Position numbers and translations under genes: made by a program. Below the pieces are notes generated by a model, which saw only the letters and a list, made by a program, of their open reading frames with translations, did not search any database and was not told the origin of the DNA. A DNA stretch of 64,000 bases from Pomphorhynchus laevis (Eukaryota > Acanthocephala > Palaeacanthocephala > Echinorhynchida > Pomphorhynchidae), in NCBI GenBank assembly GCA_012934845.2, contig WNNJ02001607.1, positions 1-64,000 on the forward strand, read 5' to 3'. Below, piece by piece: positions 45,066 to 57,982 of the stretch (the stretch's first letter is position 1; each line of letters starts with the position of its first letter).

Positions 45066-46079
45066 TTGTCTATGAGTCAATTATCAATGAGCCAGTGCTT
45101 TCACCAAGCGTTTCTCATAATACTGCTATTGCTAGGAATTCCTGGAAATTGCATAGTAATTATTATGTTCAAACAAAAGTCAATGCGAAGTCATCCTTCA
45201 GCCGACTTTTTAGTGGTCATGTGCATAAGCGATACAATCTACTTAATTGTGTTATTTCTGTTAGTTTTAACAAAATTTGGTATATCAATTTTGCATATGA
45301 ATGTAATTTGTCAGCTCACAATGTACATAACTTTTGTTTGTGATTTTGTAAGCGCATATACAATCACGCTGTTCACCGCCCTCCGATTCACGGCTATTGT
45401 GTTTCCGGTTAGGTCAAGACGACTATATTCTCACCGAAGCAGTCGAATACTCAACGCGATCGTTGTCGGTGTCGCGTTGATTTTGTATGCATATATGTTG
45501 ATGGCACTAGAAGCTCGTCGATATTACACCAAGTCAAACGTAACATCATCCAATGTAACAGCTACATTTCAATGCCGTGCGAAAGCTAAATATCTCCGGT
45601 TACTTGAAATAGGGCACATATTGGACACTATATTAGTATTTATTATCCCGTATATTACAATTTTGCTGCTAAATATGATGATTGTCTATCATTTGAGGAT
45701 TCCTTCGCCATCGTTATTTAAGGAAAGCAATTCCGAAGAATATCAGATTAACAATAGACGCTGTATTGGCAACCGAAATATAGCAAGATCGCGAATGACA
45801 AAGATTTTATTGGTAACGTCATCATTTTATCTTCTTTTAAAAGCCCCATTTCATATTGTAAATACTGTACGATTACTGTCGAAAACCCGGTTTTCAATAT
45901 CCACTTCAATTAGAATTAAATATATCGTAGATGAAATCTTTCTCTATTTGAACTATTGTTCACTTGCGATGAATTTATACATATATGTTTTCTTTGTGAG
46001 TGGATTTACACATGATCTCAAGAAATTTCTCAGTTTTAAACTGCACTCGATATTACAAAGAAGAGAAATTCAACAATAA
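45066..46079 (+). CDS. Class A (rhodopsin-like) G protein-coupled receptor
   Basis: Seven-helix cell-surface receptor, 337 residues in one exon. TM1 (13-35) has the GxxGN motif GIPGN. TM2 (47-70) has CISD where LxxxD is usual. Cys82 at the top of TM3 and Cys170 in the second extracellular loop can form the conserved disulfide. That loop has two N-glycosylation sites (NVT at 158 and 163). TM3 ends ALRFTAI, so the D/ERY motif is reduced to LRF. TM6 (245-270) has KAPFHI with the conserved Pro261. TM7 has NLYIY (303-307) in place of NPxxY. The pattern suits divergent peptide or FMRFamide-type receptors of invertebrates; the ligand cannot be inferred. Met1 at 45066 fits the short N-terminus; the frame at 45035 is a shadow. 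Confidence 0.88.
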   Translation: MSMSQLSMSQCFHQAFLIILLLLGIPGNCIVIIMFKQKSMRSHPSADFLVVMCISDTIYLIVLFLLVLTKFGISILHMNVICQLTMYITFVCDFVSAYTITLFTALRFTAIVFPVRSRRLYSHRSSRILNAIVVGVALILYAYMLMALEARRYYTKSNVTSSNVTATFQCRAKAKYLRLLEIGHILDTILVFIIPYITILLLNMMIVYHLRIPSPSLFKESNSEEYQINNRRCIGNRNIARSRMTKILLVTSSFYLLLKAPFHIVNTVRLLSKTRFSISTSIRIKYIVDEIFLYLNYCSLAMNLYIYVFFVSGFTHDLKKFLSFKLHSILQRREIQQ

Positions 46080-46550
46080 ACCTTCAATGTTTTTACATAC
46101 GAATACCGCGTAAACTATAGCGTGAACTGCGCGATTATTTCACTTAGTCTGGACATTTAATGTTTTATTGTCGTTTCTGTCTAGACTTTAATAATTAATT
46201 TCAAAAATGCCATTTAAATTGAATATTAATAAGTAATAATGAAAAATACTTAATTTAATAATAAGTATGACTATTTTAATAGGGGCTACAAAAATTGGAA
46301 TAACACAAAGTAAATTGAGCCTTTTTTGACGTGGCTGTTTTCAATCGCAAAATCACTTAATTAGCAAAAGTTCAAATATTAGAACGAATCAAATTAATGG
46401 ATCACTAGCAGCACCGATTCAAACGAGTAGGTGAATATTCTGATTCTCCTGTGATGTAGGTAATTATGCAGTTAAGGACATCTTGGGAAAACTTTTTCTA
46501 GAATTCATTACAAAAGTTTAGTTCATATATTGAGAAATTTCGAGCTCTGC
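46080..46550. other. 3' flank of the receptor gene
   Basis: AT-rich; nothing recognised. Confidence 0.4.
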
Positions 46551-46554
46551 TGGA

Positions 46555-46730
46555 TTGTTAGCCTAGTCAGTAAGGTGTTACGGCACCGATTGAACGAACT
46601 TAATCTGTAATTTAAAAGTTGAACTAGGATTACGCACAACGCAGGTGCACAGTTTTCCGATTAGCTCGGGTGTACTATTTATGGGCAATAGTGAGGGTTA
46701 GCATCATGCCAGATGCTAACGCTAAAATGC
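46555..46730 (+). repeat. Possible tRNA-derived SINE relic
   Basis: GTTAGCCTAGTCAGTAAGG (46558-46576) resembles a tRNA D-arm/A box. A weak B-box-like GTTGAACTAGG follows at about 46619. A perfect hairpin-like GTTAGCATC/GATGCTAAC lies at 46697-46721. GC content is above background. Only one copy is visible, so the call is weak. Confidence 0.25.
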
Positions 46731-47566
46731 GGTAAATTAGCGCGTATGATGTTCGAAGTCGTGAAACAAAAATATAGTAGCTTGAAAAAATATACTACTG
46801 TGAAATCATTTGATGTTGTCTAGCATCAGATAGTTTAAAATTGAAACACCTGATTATAATATTTTTGACTGAAAGGGTGAATGTCGAAAGATCGAAACAT
46901 TTTCTTTTGCTAAAAAGATTTTATTCCATTAAAAAGCTTGTTTTGAATACCGTTATGGATCCTGAACGACGAAATATAATATAATTATAAATATACCATA
47001 ATTATTGATAATAAATAATTATCACTGTCACGATAATATATATAATTATCGTTTATGTACAATAATACATAATAATCGTATTTATACGATTGTAATATCG
47101 TGTATAAGTATCATCAAATATAAATACACTAAAAAATCTAACTATCATATATATAACTAACATGTTACAAAGTCATCTACGACAAAACAAATAATTTGAT
47201 GATTTTTACTCAATTGTGCAAATGTTCAATTATCAAGAAAATGATCAAATTACTGTTCTTTCCAATGCCGCTCTAAATAATATCAATAATGTAAGAATTA
47301 TCTTAACTACTTTGAGGAAATTTAATTTTTATTAAAGTTAAATTTCCAGTAATTATCAGCGTTAATCGATTTAGAATGTATCACTCTCGGATTACTGATT
47401 AGGAAACATGTAAGCTAATATTTGGATATTTTTTTGATAACAGCATTTCCTTCGACATTAAACAAATGCCAAAAACAAACTATAAATCCAAGTTTTAAAA
47501 CCATTTTGTGAAGTTAAGTACGACTTAATTTTCGATAATTAATTTGTCTCGAAATTGCTAACAGCG

Positions 47567-48160
47567 TAAAGAGTTTTTTTGCTTCCAGAAAAATTCCTGA
47601 AATACAAACTGAATATATTAAGTCAAAATAGATATTGTAGTATATTTGGTGAATAAAGACGACAATTTCGAATAAAGTACGTTAATCTGATTAAAAAAAA
47701 TTTAAACTTATTTAATTTCAAAAATTATACTTTAATTTTAAACTTATTTTTATAGCATTATTAAACAAAACAATATCAAACTGAATTTAAGCTTAAAATT
47801 TAACGTATTTATTCAGATAATAGTTACTTATCTGCTGTTTTAACTAGTTCGGTTTAAATAAAAATATAAAAATTAAAGAGTTTTTTTGCTTCCAGAAAAG
47901 TTCCTAAATACAAACTGAATATGTAGTATATTTGATGAATAATGACGACAATTTCGAATAAAGTTAATGTGATTATTAGTCACATCTTCAAACTTAAAAT
48001 TTAATGTATTTAACTCAATCTTTAAACTTAAAATTTAATGTATTTAACTCAATCTTTAAACTTAAAATTTAACGTATTTATTGAGATAATAGTTACTTAT
48101 CTGCTGTTTTAACTATTTCGGTTTAAATAAAAATATAAAAATTACTTTTTACTTTTTTGT
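47567..48160 (+). repeat. Tandem duplication, ~300-bp unit
   Basis: GAGTTTTTTTGCTTCCAGAA occurs at about 47571 and 47878. The following blocks (GACGACAATTTCGAATAAAG; GATAATAGTTACTTATCTGC; TTCGGTTTAAATAAAAATA) recur in the same order. Inside the second unit a 37-bp segment containing CTTAAAATTTAATGTATTTA is itself repeated three times. Confidence 0.8.
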
Positions 48161-48199
48161 GGTTATAATCCTTATTTTTTTATCTGGGGTTTCAACTTC

Positions 48200-48400
48200 T
48201 TTGCAGAGTCCGATTTAACGATTTGCCCATGGGCCCTCATGTTTGCAGCATTTGCTCCTATATTACTAGTAAAGCAATATGGTCTTTTAAAGTCTAGTTA
48301 ATTTTGTGTCAATCGTTCGAGGCGCTTTTTATAATCCACCGTGAGGGCCATTACACTGGATGCAATGAAGGCCATTTCGACAATATTTAGTAGCATCTTA
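48200..48400 (-). other. GC-richer island, possible small exon
   Basis: A minus-strand ATG at 48396 gives 32 codons (MLLNIVEMAFIASSVMAL...) to a stop at 48298. A second open piece with ANMRAHGQIVKSDS lies at about 48190-48280. Could be exons of a tiny gene or an unidentified relic. Confidence 0.25.
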
Positions 48401-48784
48401 AAATATATATGAAGATCTTTTAAAATTTAATATTACGTAACTTACAGAGTTGCAAAAAATGGAATTCATTGATTTATATTATAAATATTTAATAAAGATA
48501 TATATATTTTTAATAATCAACAGTTTCGATTTGTAAATTCATTAATTTTAAAATTTTTGAAATTTTGGTTGATTTTGTTAGTTTCCTCAGAATAAATAAT
48601 TGCATTAGTTGCTAAATGTTTCTGTGTTAAAAAGCTAAAAATGGCTTATTTAACATTTTAAACGAGCGCCCTATAAAAAATAATGTTGTACAGACTATTC
48701 CGTAACAACACTTTAAAACAATACACACTATTTTAATAAACACAAAATACGAGATTATAATACACACAACATATTTTTTCTACT

Positions 48785-48970
48785 CACCTGCGTTCGCTGC
48801 TCCTCTCATTGAGAATTCCCTACCTGATCATCTGCGATCATCATCCTCACTCCAATTTTTCAAAAAGTAACTACAATCAATGCTACTAAACTAGTAATTT
48901 TTTTCAATCTGTTTAGATTTTATGGGCTTGTAAGCACACAGTCTGTGTGCATTTGCCACATTAAAAAACT
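48785..48970 (+). mobile_element. LINE 3'-end fragment related to the copy at 37-2515
   Basis: Translation of 48790-48870 gives AFAAPLIENSLPDHLRS then LQFFKK, parallel to the AAPLSWNHLPIHIRQ..LQCFKR end of the first LINE. The 3' untranslated part shares GGCTTGTAAGC and GCATTTGCCACATTAA. A severely 5'-truncated copy of a related subfamily. Confidence 0.8.
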
Positions 48971-50825
48971 TTCCTAACCTTCTTTACAACATATTGGTTG
49001 TATGATTACATAATGGTTAGATTTACCGTAATATTATACTGCAATACAATCTCATGGATCATACTTAGGACGGTTTCTTGTTTTGGCTTTTAGAAACCTC
49101 ATCATTTGAAGCACAAACATTGCCTGTACACAAGAAAAATTTAAAATTAAAAGTTACATGAGTAAACTTTGATATAAATTTTAATATTTTCCTTACTGTG
49201 TTGCAATTGCTCTTTTCTTCAACTCCATTTTTGTATTAACAAAAATACAAGATGTGACTAAGAACTATTTTATTCAGTTTCATCGAAACTAAGCAGAAAT
49301 ACATTTTCATTTAAGCACTGTATGCATTTATTTCAAATGTAGGGTGCATTTATTTTGTTTTTTTTATTTAAATTTGCTCCTACACAATTTATCATTATCA
49401 TTTAAAAGAAACAAAATTTCAAATGCACAAAATTTTACTTATTTCGTAAAGTACATCAACATAAATTATCACAGGATCGGGTAAGCGTAGTTTAATAAGT
49501 ATATTTAAGAATCATGTCACTGGATAAAACGTGTTTTATTGGTTATGCTATTTATGTCGATATATTTGTATATTTATGTAAATTCTATATTATTGATAAC
49601 GAAGAAACTATTAATGGTAAAGGTAGTTCGATGAATACCTGCCTTCACGTCAGTCAGAGTTATATCTTAGATATTATTCTTACTTGAACTGTCTAACTGC
49701 GTCACAATATATCATATACACAGATATGCTAAATATACTTAGATAATGGTATAATCGTATACTTAAATAATGCAAAAAATACAATAATGTATTAATAAAG
49801 CAGTTTCGTACTCTAAATGATGATTTGTTGTATCTCATTTATTACGTTTCTATCTTGTTGTACCGTTTTAAGATGTTGATAGAGAAACTTAATATGTCAT
49901 TTGAATTATATTCATCACAAATAGATCGAATATATGTTACTAAAAGTACAAGTTTAACTATTGATATTGCAATACTTGCCGTATTACATCAATACTAGCA
50001 TATAATTGAAATATTTCTTGTAAATGCCTCCCACAAACTGATTTATTTAAACATTACTGTTTTAAATAGAACTCAATCCAGTCGTTCTAACTAGCCAGCC
50101 CGGTCATGTGATTGCAAGTTTCGAAATGATGAGTCATGTATGTACTCAGCAGCGTGCAGAATAAAAATATGCACAGAATAAAGATATGATAAACTAAGTT
50201 TGAACATATCATAGGCAGGTCCAACACTATTTATAAAACACTATTTACCTAAATTATATCAAAATTTGCCAAAATCTAATCAGCTCAGAATTTAGGAAAG
50301 CAATAGTAATGGATGTATAGAAGCATCGTTTGATAGAAACTCACAACACAATAGTAGAAATTAATTCAAGCTTACGATAGCACCAGCCGGATCAATTAAC
50401 TGAGGGTACTATTTTATACAATATTTTAAAAGTGAAACTATCTGTATCTTAAAAAGCATTTTTATAACCCAGATTTTTATGAATATACTGTATATTAAAA
50501 TTAAAATTAAAAATCTATCTTATTCGAAATTCTCAAAATTTTACTTGAAAATTCTATTTTTTAAAAGCGTGAACTTTATAAAATAGTACATATTTACAGA
50601 TAATGCACATTTTATCTTTTAGTCGAAACAAATATCGACAGTTCATTCTACAAGTCGGTATTAGGGTTATTTTCTAATTGAACAAGAAAATTTCGTATTG
50701 AACGAGAACAAGAACATTGAACGAGAACAAGAATATTGAACAAGAACATTCCCTATGAATGCAATCCAGGTACGGTGAGCTGCAGCAAAACTTGATAATA
50801 CGTAGTTGTGATTACATAACTTCTA
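48971..50825. other. AT-rich intergenic region
   Basis: No gene. Short tandem GAACGAGAACAAGAA-like units at about 50695-50750. Confidence 0.45.
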
Positions 50826-50828
50826 TAT

Positions 50829-50990
50829 TTCCTAATCAGTCAATATTTAGTCTATGACTAAATATTGACTAAGCAGCCAATATAATGTCTTCCTAATCAG
50901 TCAATATTTAGTCTAGAAAAAGACTAAGCAAAGACTGCTTCCTAATCAGTCAATATTTAGTCTAGAAAAAGACTAAGCAAAGACTGCTTA
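50829..50990 (+). repeat. 49-bp tandem repeat
   Basis: Units beginning TTCCTAATCAGTCAATATTT at 50890 and 50939, plus a partial, inverted-looking unit at 50828-50875 in which the TAGTCTA..ACTAAATATTGACT half folds back. Confidence 0.85.
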
Positions 50991-51486
50991 AATTATTTAT
51001 ATATCAAAAAAATCGCGAATGTTCTTGGAAATGTGTTGATAGAAAATATATACAAACTTGGGTTTAGTTGAATAAACTACCATCAATAAATATCGTTTAA
51101 TAGAGAGTACATTCCTCAGGATTGTATAATCATTTTTTAATTAACCAATAACGTTATCGAAAATTCATTTGTTTTAAAATTAGTACCGGTGGGCATTATT
51201 CATTTAACTATATGATTTCATAAACACGCGATATCGGGAGATTTATGAATTTTACAGATATCAACAATCGATAACCTCTATTCGGGTTCCCCATTGGTAA
51301 ACTGTGTGGAGAATGTAGTTAGCATCTTTGGTTGTTCTTCGTGTAGCTAAGAACAACCAAAAATCACTCAATTATATATCATTCAATTGATATATTTGTC
51401 TCCATTAAATATAGAATTATATGAAAATGTTTATATATCAAAATGTAATTTATATAATTACATAATTATTATATAAAAATTATATA

Positions 51487-51906
51487 AAAATTAAAATTTG
51501 AATTTATGTTTCTGAAAGTAGATCAATTGAGTAATAAATCTCAAAGTTAGCCATTTGAATACTTTTTTAAGCAAGATAGCTTTAATGTCACTTTCAGCAC
51601 GTACCCCAAGCACGAGAACTAATTTTTATTCTACAATTTAATAAAAATTTATTATATCTAATAATTTTTATATAATTTTTATTATATCAAAATGTTTTAC
51701 TCGTAACTATCAACAAAATATTGAAAGTTGGATGTCGAATGTAAATTTTTATTAAATTGCAGAATAAAAATTAGTTCTCGTGCTTGGGGTACGTGCTGAA
51801 AGTGACATTAAAGCTATCTTGCTTAAAAAAGTATTCAAATGGCTAACTTTGAGATTTATTGCTCAATTGATTTACTTTCAGAAACATAAATTCAAATTTT
51901 AATTTT
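51487..51906. repeat. 165-bp inverted repeat (foldback element)
   Basis: Arms 51487-51651 and 51742-51906 pair without net indels (base n with 103393-n) and only a few mismatches; spacer 90 bp, AT-rich. No target duplication is obvious. Likely a MITE or an inverted duplication. Confidence 0.88.
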
Positions 51907-51934
51907 AACTACTTTATTCTTTTCGCTGTAGATA

Positions 51935-52015
51935 CAATATCCGAATACCGTTCGAAGTATGATATCGTTCGAACAGATACCGTTTGAACAGATATCGTTC
52001 GAACGGTAGAAGTCA
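51935..52015 (+). repeat. Short tandem palindrome array (GTTCGAAC)
   Basis: Four variants of GATATCGTTCGAACAGATA in about 70 bp; the core GTTCGAAC is itself palindromic. Confidence 0.75.
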
Positions 52016-52019
52016 TACT

Positions 52020-55000
52020 TCTTCACAACTCCAATATACAATCCATCACGTATTCAACTTAGATTTGAAATAAATTCAACTTAGACTTAACAATATATTT
52101 ACATCATTAATGACGTATTTTACGTCATTTTTACAACATACTTAGCAATAAAAGTTTATTTAAATTTTTAATGTTAGAAACAATAAGTAACATTTTTGAA
52201 TTTGTATATTTCATCAAATTCAAACAAATGTAGTGAAATAATATATAAAAGTTATAAAACTAATTATACATTTAGTTTATCTCATGCATTATACAAGTAA
52301 ATTATGTTTTATACCTCTAATTTCAGATGTTATACTTTATTTACGTCATACTCCTAAAGCTCGCGTTTTCTTTGGATTTAAGCAAACGATGTATAACGCA
52401 ATTTGATTTTATCACTTTCACAGAATTGCAGTAAGTGATTAAGGATAACGCTCAGTTCTAATAACCATTTATTTAGGAATTTGTATGTAAATAAGCAAGT
52501 AATTAAATGTTTTGTATCTAGATATACTTTCATAATAAAGTATTAAAAATATACATGATGTTTAATTTTATGAAATTTTCAAAATTTACCTAAATTAAAT
52601 GTGTCGTTATTTTGTTTCTCCATTTTGATAAAAAATAAAAATATCAAAGCGACATCGTGTTCAATTTGAAGTTAATCCTAGATTGTAAATAAAAATTTGA
52701 AAAGACATACTTTAATTTGATAAGATTAAATACGTACTTTGCAATGTATATCTAATCAGAATAAATTTTTAATATAAAATTTTTTAATATTTAATATTTA
52801 ATATTAATATTAATTAATTTATTAATTAGTACCGATAAATGTTTAACAGATCAATTAAGCGACTTTTCAGTTACTACTGAACATATTGACCAATAAAATC
52901 CATATTTATAATTCACATCTATAGAAATCAATATGCATTTATTACAGCGCATAAGACATGTGCTGTAACAAAATGAGCAAAACAGAACACAAATAGAAGG
53001 CAATTTAAATGTATGATTTGAAATAAATAAATGGATGACGATAATAACAAAGCACCATTGTAATATTTGTGACATTATATTTTTGACAAATAAATAAATA
53101 TTAAATGATAAATTATTATTAATAATAATTAATAATTTATTTATTAAATAATAAATAAATAAATATTTATATTTTATAAATATTTTATATTTTTGACAAA
53201 TGTTAAATATAATTATATTTATCATTTTTGATTCCTTTGACAAAAATAATTTTACTTTTAAATTCAAAGTGATAAAACTCCGCTTTAAAATAAGTATTTG
53301 ATAAATAATAATTAAAATGTCTTAGCATTTTATTAAATGCTAAGACATAAAGCACACATTTTGTGTTTCATAAAGTTTTGAAAAAACTTGATGAAATACA
53401 AAAAAAACGATAACAATTTCATTAAATTGTTATCTTTTCAAATAAGAGAAGATGTTTAAGAAACATTTTTACAATATTATAATATTATATAGTATTATAA
53501 TAATTATTATATTAATTATTATTAAAATATTATTATAATATTATAATATTATATTATTATATTTTTACAATATTTTATATTTGTCATTTTTACAATTAGC
53601 AATTTGATTTTTCCATTCGTCAATTAAGCAAAAATTATTTCCCGCACTGCCTTGTTCTGATTAATAAATAATTTCAATACCTATAGTGCATTTATTTAAA
53701 ACAAAATTCATCAGATGCGCTGAATAATAGTTGATTTTAATTATATAAATAGCTTCGGTTTATATGAATCCGAATTTAATCAGCTTACCAGCTGATATTT
53801 CTGTTAAAATATCAACAGATATTTTAACAGAAATATCTGTTGATATTAAAAAACATTATTTGCTAGCATCCTGTCACATAATGCCATTAAGGATATATCC
53901 TTAAGGATATATATTTTTTATATATTATATATATTTTTAATATCTGTTGATATTAAAAAAACATTATTTTAATCAAATTATGATGCAATTTTACAAATCA
54001 AATGCACAAAATTTACAAAAACAATTTAAATATCACAAATTTAATAAGATTAGCTAACTGAGTCAACCTTTTTTTATTTTTCAGCATACCACTTTTTAAA
54101 CATAAATGCAAAAACATCAAATTATATAATAAATTTGAACCATAACTTATTATGACCGATGACCTTTCGCAATTAAAATGTGGCATTATTAAATTATTAT
54201 ATTAATCCAATAGAGCAAATCATATGATATTTCCGATAATTCTTATTATGTAATATCGTTTTAGGTTTTACAACGATACTGTTAAGAATAATTACTGCTA
54301 TCGTTCTTTAAGCTCTGAAATACAAACATTTGTTATGCACACAGTACCAAATATCAGAAATGACAGTAGAATGTAAGTACTAATTTTCAATAATAGCATC
54401 ATGTCGATTTTATAATAATAGCATCCTGTCACATAATGCCATTAAAGATATATCACTTGCAAATATACGTAAATTTTGGAACACAAATTACTTGTAAGTG
54501 ACGCAATGCTTTGACAAAATGTATCTTTTACGAATAAAACTTTAATTAATTTTGCAAAATTATAACCCTTATATAAATGAAATATAAATGTGTAGCTATA
54601 AACGATTTAATATTTCTTCTTTTCTAATTCATCACAAAGACCTATAAAGTATACACAAATAATTTGTTTTATTTTTGAATTATATTTTGCTTCTCGTAAA
54701 TTTGAAAATACCCTTTATATTAACTAAAAATTGACAATTAAAATTGCGATTAAGAAAACGACTTCATTTGCATTTACACTTCATCTTATCTGTATTTTAG
54801 TGCGATCGACTATAACCATTTGAGTATATTCAGAATACAGAAGCTTCCAAAGCTCTGGACAGGAATTATGTTCGACAGACCAATAAATTAATATTCTATT
54901 TCATTTTTGCGTAGATTGGCAAACAATAACCAAATAAGATATGTTCATCTAAATTGTACAGATAGCCTCTTTATTAATCGTACAAGGCGAGTTTACGGTC

Positions 55001-55375
55001 ATCTCAAGTTACTGTAATGTTTTAAAAGTAATAAAACATTTTCACATTTATTTTTGAAAAGTGATCTGTCGTGGAATTTTATATCGTCGATCGAGAATTA
55101 TAATTGCGAATTTGATAACCTGTATGTTTAAAGTGTATTCTGATATAATACGTAAACTTTATGATTTTGCTTCAGAAAACTGCATCACAATTTGATTAAT
55201 AACGATGATATTCTAAATATCGAAGGATATTTCAATGTAAAAAGATTGTAAGTGTTATAAAATATTAGTACTTCGAATCTTAATTGTTGGAACTTATCTA
55301 AAACTAAATTGAAAAATAATAGCATTCACGAAGTAAAACTGATGATCGTAATTCATAACCATCAACATTGTAATT
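52020..55375. other. AT-rich intergenic region with local palindromes
   Basis: The segment 53790-53950 holds nested palindromes around AGATATTTTAACAGAAATAT. GCATCCTGTCACATAATGCC occurs at about 53865 and again at about 54422. A partial family A core (GCTAACTGAGTC) lies at 54051. The 138-codon minus-strand open frame 52851-53267 is A/T-biased and shows no domain. Confidence 0.45.
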
Positions 55376-55379
55376 CAAT

Positions 55380-56110
55380 ATAATTATTAGTTATTTGACT
55401 AATAAATAACAGACAATTTATCAAATAGTGATTAGTGGTCATCAAGAGGAACTGCGATGCTATCAGTTCTCGGCCCATATTCCTCGACATAAGTGTACCT
55501 TATTCTAATATAAAGCATGCTTTAATTATTAATTCATAAAAATTGTTCGCTTAATAGTTCAAATTTTTAATAATATTTTGTTAATTTGTACATTGTAAAT
55601 TTGATATTTTAATAATATTTTATTGATGTCTAATTCTATATTATAAGAAAAAATTAATAAAACTTGCTGGGAAATTAGCAGAAAAATAATGTCGTTTCAA
55701 AAATAAATATTTTCAGTATGTCTGGCAGAGGTTATATTACCGTCAAATTACCGTTATATTTCCGGTTATTAGTCAAATCAATAGTATCAAATCAATAATG
55801 CGTAGTTTCAGTATTTCTGAATTATAATAAATAATTATAAGACTTTATACAATATATTTATATTAAATTAACATTTAAAATTGAAATTTTAAATAAACGT
55901 CAATTTTGATAAATTGAATAATAAATAACAGACGGTGGATAAGAACAAGAATTAGATGTCATCAGAAGGAACTGTTATGTTATCAGGTTTAAGCCACAAT
56001 TCCTCGACCCAACATAGCATCGGCCCAAATGCATACTACTTCCTCTGATGAGATTTGATTATCTAGTATATCATTCTAATACAAAGCATATTGTTTATTA
56101 TCTTTCCGTA
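55380..56110 (-). repeat. Two family A copies, reverse orientation
   Basis: A partial copy at 55380-55530 and a longer one at 55665-56110, which runs from AATTAGCAGAAAAATAATG to CATTCTAATACAAAGCATAT. The latter is among the fuller copies of this dispersed repeat. Confidence 0.65.
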
Positions 56111-56287
56111 ACAACTTTTCGTTTAATACTTTAAATTTATTATAAATTTATATATTTTAGTATTTTCTGTTTGATGATTATTTTATAGTACTTAGTTTAA
56201 AATATCCATCTGTTAAATTATTTAAATGATTTTGAAGTCAATATCGTCACAAATTGTTGCAATTCTTAAAATTTCATTATTGTATTA

Positions 56288-56640
56288 CATTTTATATGAT
56301 ATGGTATGCATGGATGCTTAAGCAAAAATATGTTTCTTGTAAATTTAAATATGTCATCTTTACGATATAAATTAATAGTAGTTTTAGTTAATGTTAATTT
56401 AATGTTCATATCTAGATATACACCTTCTTGATCATTAATATTGGTTTTATTAAGAATAAGGCTACCGGGATAAATTTGTTCGCTTATTGAATAAAAATTA
56501 TTAGAATTAAATACACATATACTTCAGATATATATTTCTTCGAAACATATATTTCATATCTCGACATAATTTTTATTAATTTTTACACAGTTATGAACAA
56601 ATTCATATTCTATTAAGTTTAAAATAATGAGGGACATGAT
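56288..56640 (-). pseudogene. C-terminal part of the Naiad-like reverse transcriptase
   Basis: In a minus-strand frame: EQIYPGSLILNKTNIND then VYLDMNI and LYRKDDIFKFTRN, the blocks that follow the catalytic DD in Penelope-type RTs (L.LNKTN, FLDL.I, YDKRDDF.F.I). LIEYEFVHN at about 56605-56640 fits the EYEY(I/V) segment just before the DD box. The DD itself is not visible. Confidence 0.6.
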
Positions 56641-56799
56641 AACGCCAATAACGTTATTATAACGTCACTATTAATTTCGAAATATTAGTATTACTTAATA
56701 CTAATATTATACTCAGTCTTGTATTAATTCAATTTTATCCATATATTTATATTTACTTGATGATTAAATTTTTGTCAGATATGCGTTATAGTTATTATA

Positions 56800-57343
56800 T
56801 CATATATATGTATATCTTTTTCCGAATATAAGGTTAATTAATTTTACTAACGCTTCTAAATCTAGATTTGTATAAAGCGTACTAAAATCGTATGTATTTA
56901 TATTTTGAAAATTTATTCCTTTTGTCTGTTCTAAAAATTCTTTTGTAGAATTAATACTGAAATAGTGTTTTATACCAGTATTAATTTCGATTACCTTGCA
57001 ATATTTTTTAAAGTGTGCTTTAATTACTTTAAGTATTTTGTTTATATAGACAGAAAGTGGTTTTAATACATTTAAACGCACTACATATGAACCTAGGTTT
57101 TATTGGATTTTTATGTAATTTTGGATTCCAATATAATATAGGTATAGTTTTATTATCTAATTCAACCTTTATACCCTTTTTATCCATTATAGAACAGTGA
57201 CTTGTAATAATTGTTTCTAAACTCAACTCACTACGTTCATATGTTGGATTTACATTTAAATCATTAGAATTAACCTCTTTCACTAGTATATCATAATAAA
57301 GCTTTTTTGCATATGAAGACAAAGTTATTACTAGCTTTATCAA
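56800..57343 (-). CDS. Naiad-like reverse transcriptase, N-terminal and palm blocks
   Basis: Two overlapping open frames. The first (57343-57029) ends in IPILYWNPKLHKNPIKPRFI, the signature block of Penelope-like RTs (PKLHK..P..R.I). The second (57081-56800) has KPLSVYINKILK, then INTYDFSTLYTNLDLEAL, carrying the first catalytic Asp in DFSTLYTN. This enzyme class is the retroelement group closest to telomerase. Downstream GxPMG and xxDD blocks are not seen in this interval. Confidence 0.75.
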
Positions 57344-57982
57344 TAGTTGCTATTATATAGTTATGCTTAATTTAGTAAGTTCTGATTTCATATATTTATT
57401 AATTTTATCTTTTCTTTTATAAATGTTTGTTATTTTCATTTTTTAAAATTTATCTAATTTATCTGATTTTAATCTTATTATCTTAAATTTCAACGTATCA
57501 TTTTGGAATATTATATATTATCAATCATATATTTTTATGTTAATAAATTATTATTAATATAATCTTTTATATTTATTTGCTTAAAATTCCTAAATTTATA
57601 AATAGCTTTAAAAAGGTCTTTTAGCTAAATAAACGGGTAGCGAATAAAATAAAGCGCTAAATGAACACATTATTCTGCATTTACATATTATAAAACCATC
57701 ATTTATTAATTAACATATCTTTATTAATTTTAAATTTCCTTTTATAATTGTTTGATTTTGTTTTCAATTCAATCCAATATATAATCTATCAAAATTTAAA
57801 TCTTAGATGTATTTACATTTTCACTATTAATCAGCTTACCAAAGTAAGCATATAGTTTTTAAAGGATATAGTTATCCTTTAATTTGGTAAGTTCAGTGAA
57901 CTATCTTTATTAATCTGATATTTCTTTTTATAATTGTTTGTTATTTTCATTTTCTCAAGTTTGTTATTTCCATATCAGTTTT

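Noticed and set aside
45035-45343. Open frame overlapping the receptor start
   Set aside because: Frame-shifted shadow of the receptor gene; no domain.
46555-46640. A functional tRNA gene
   Set aside because: A-box-like D arm but no acceptor stem, anticodon arm or proper T arm; at most a SINE relic.
52851-53267. 138-codon minus-strand open frame
   Set aside because: Ile/Asn/Lys/Tyr-rich product of low-complexity A/T DNA, no motif.
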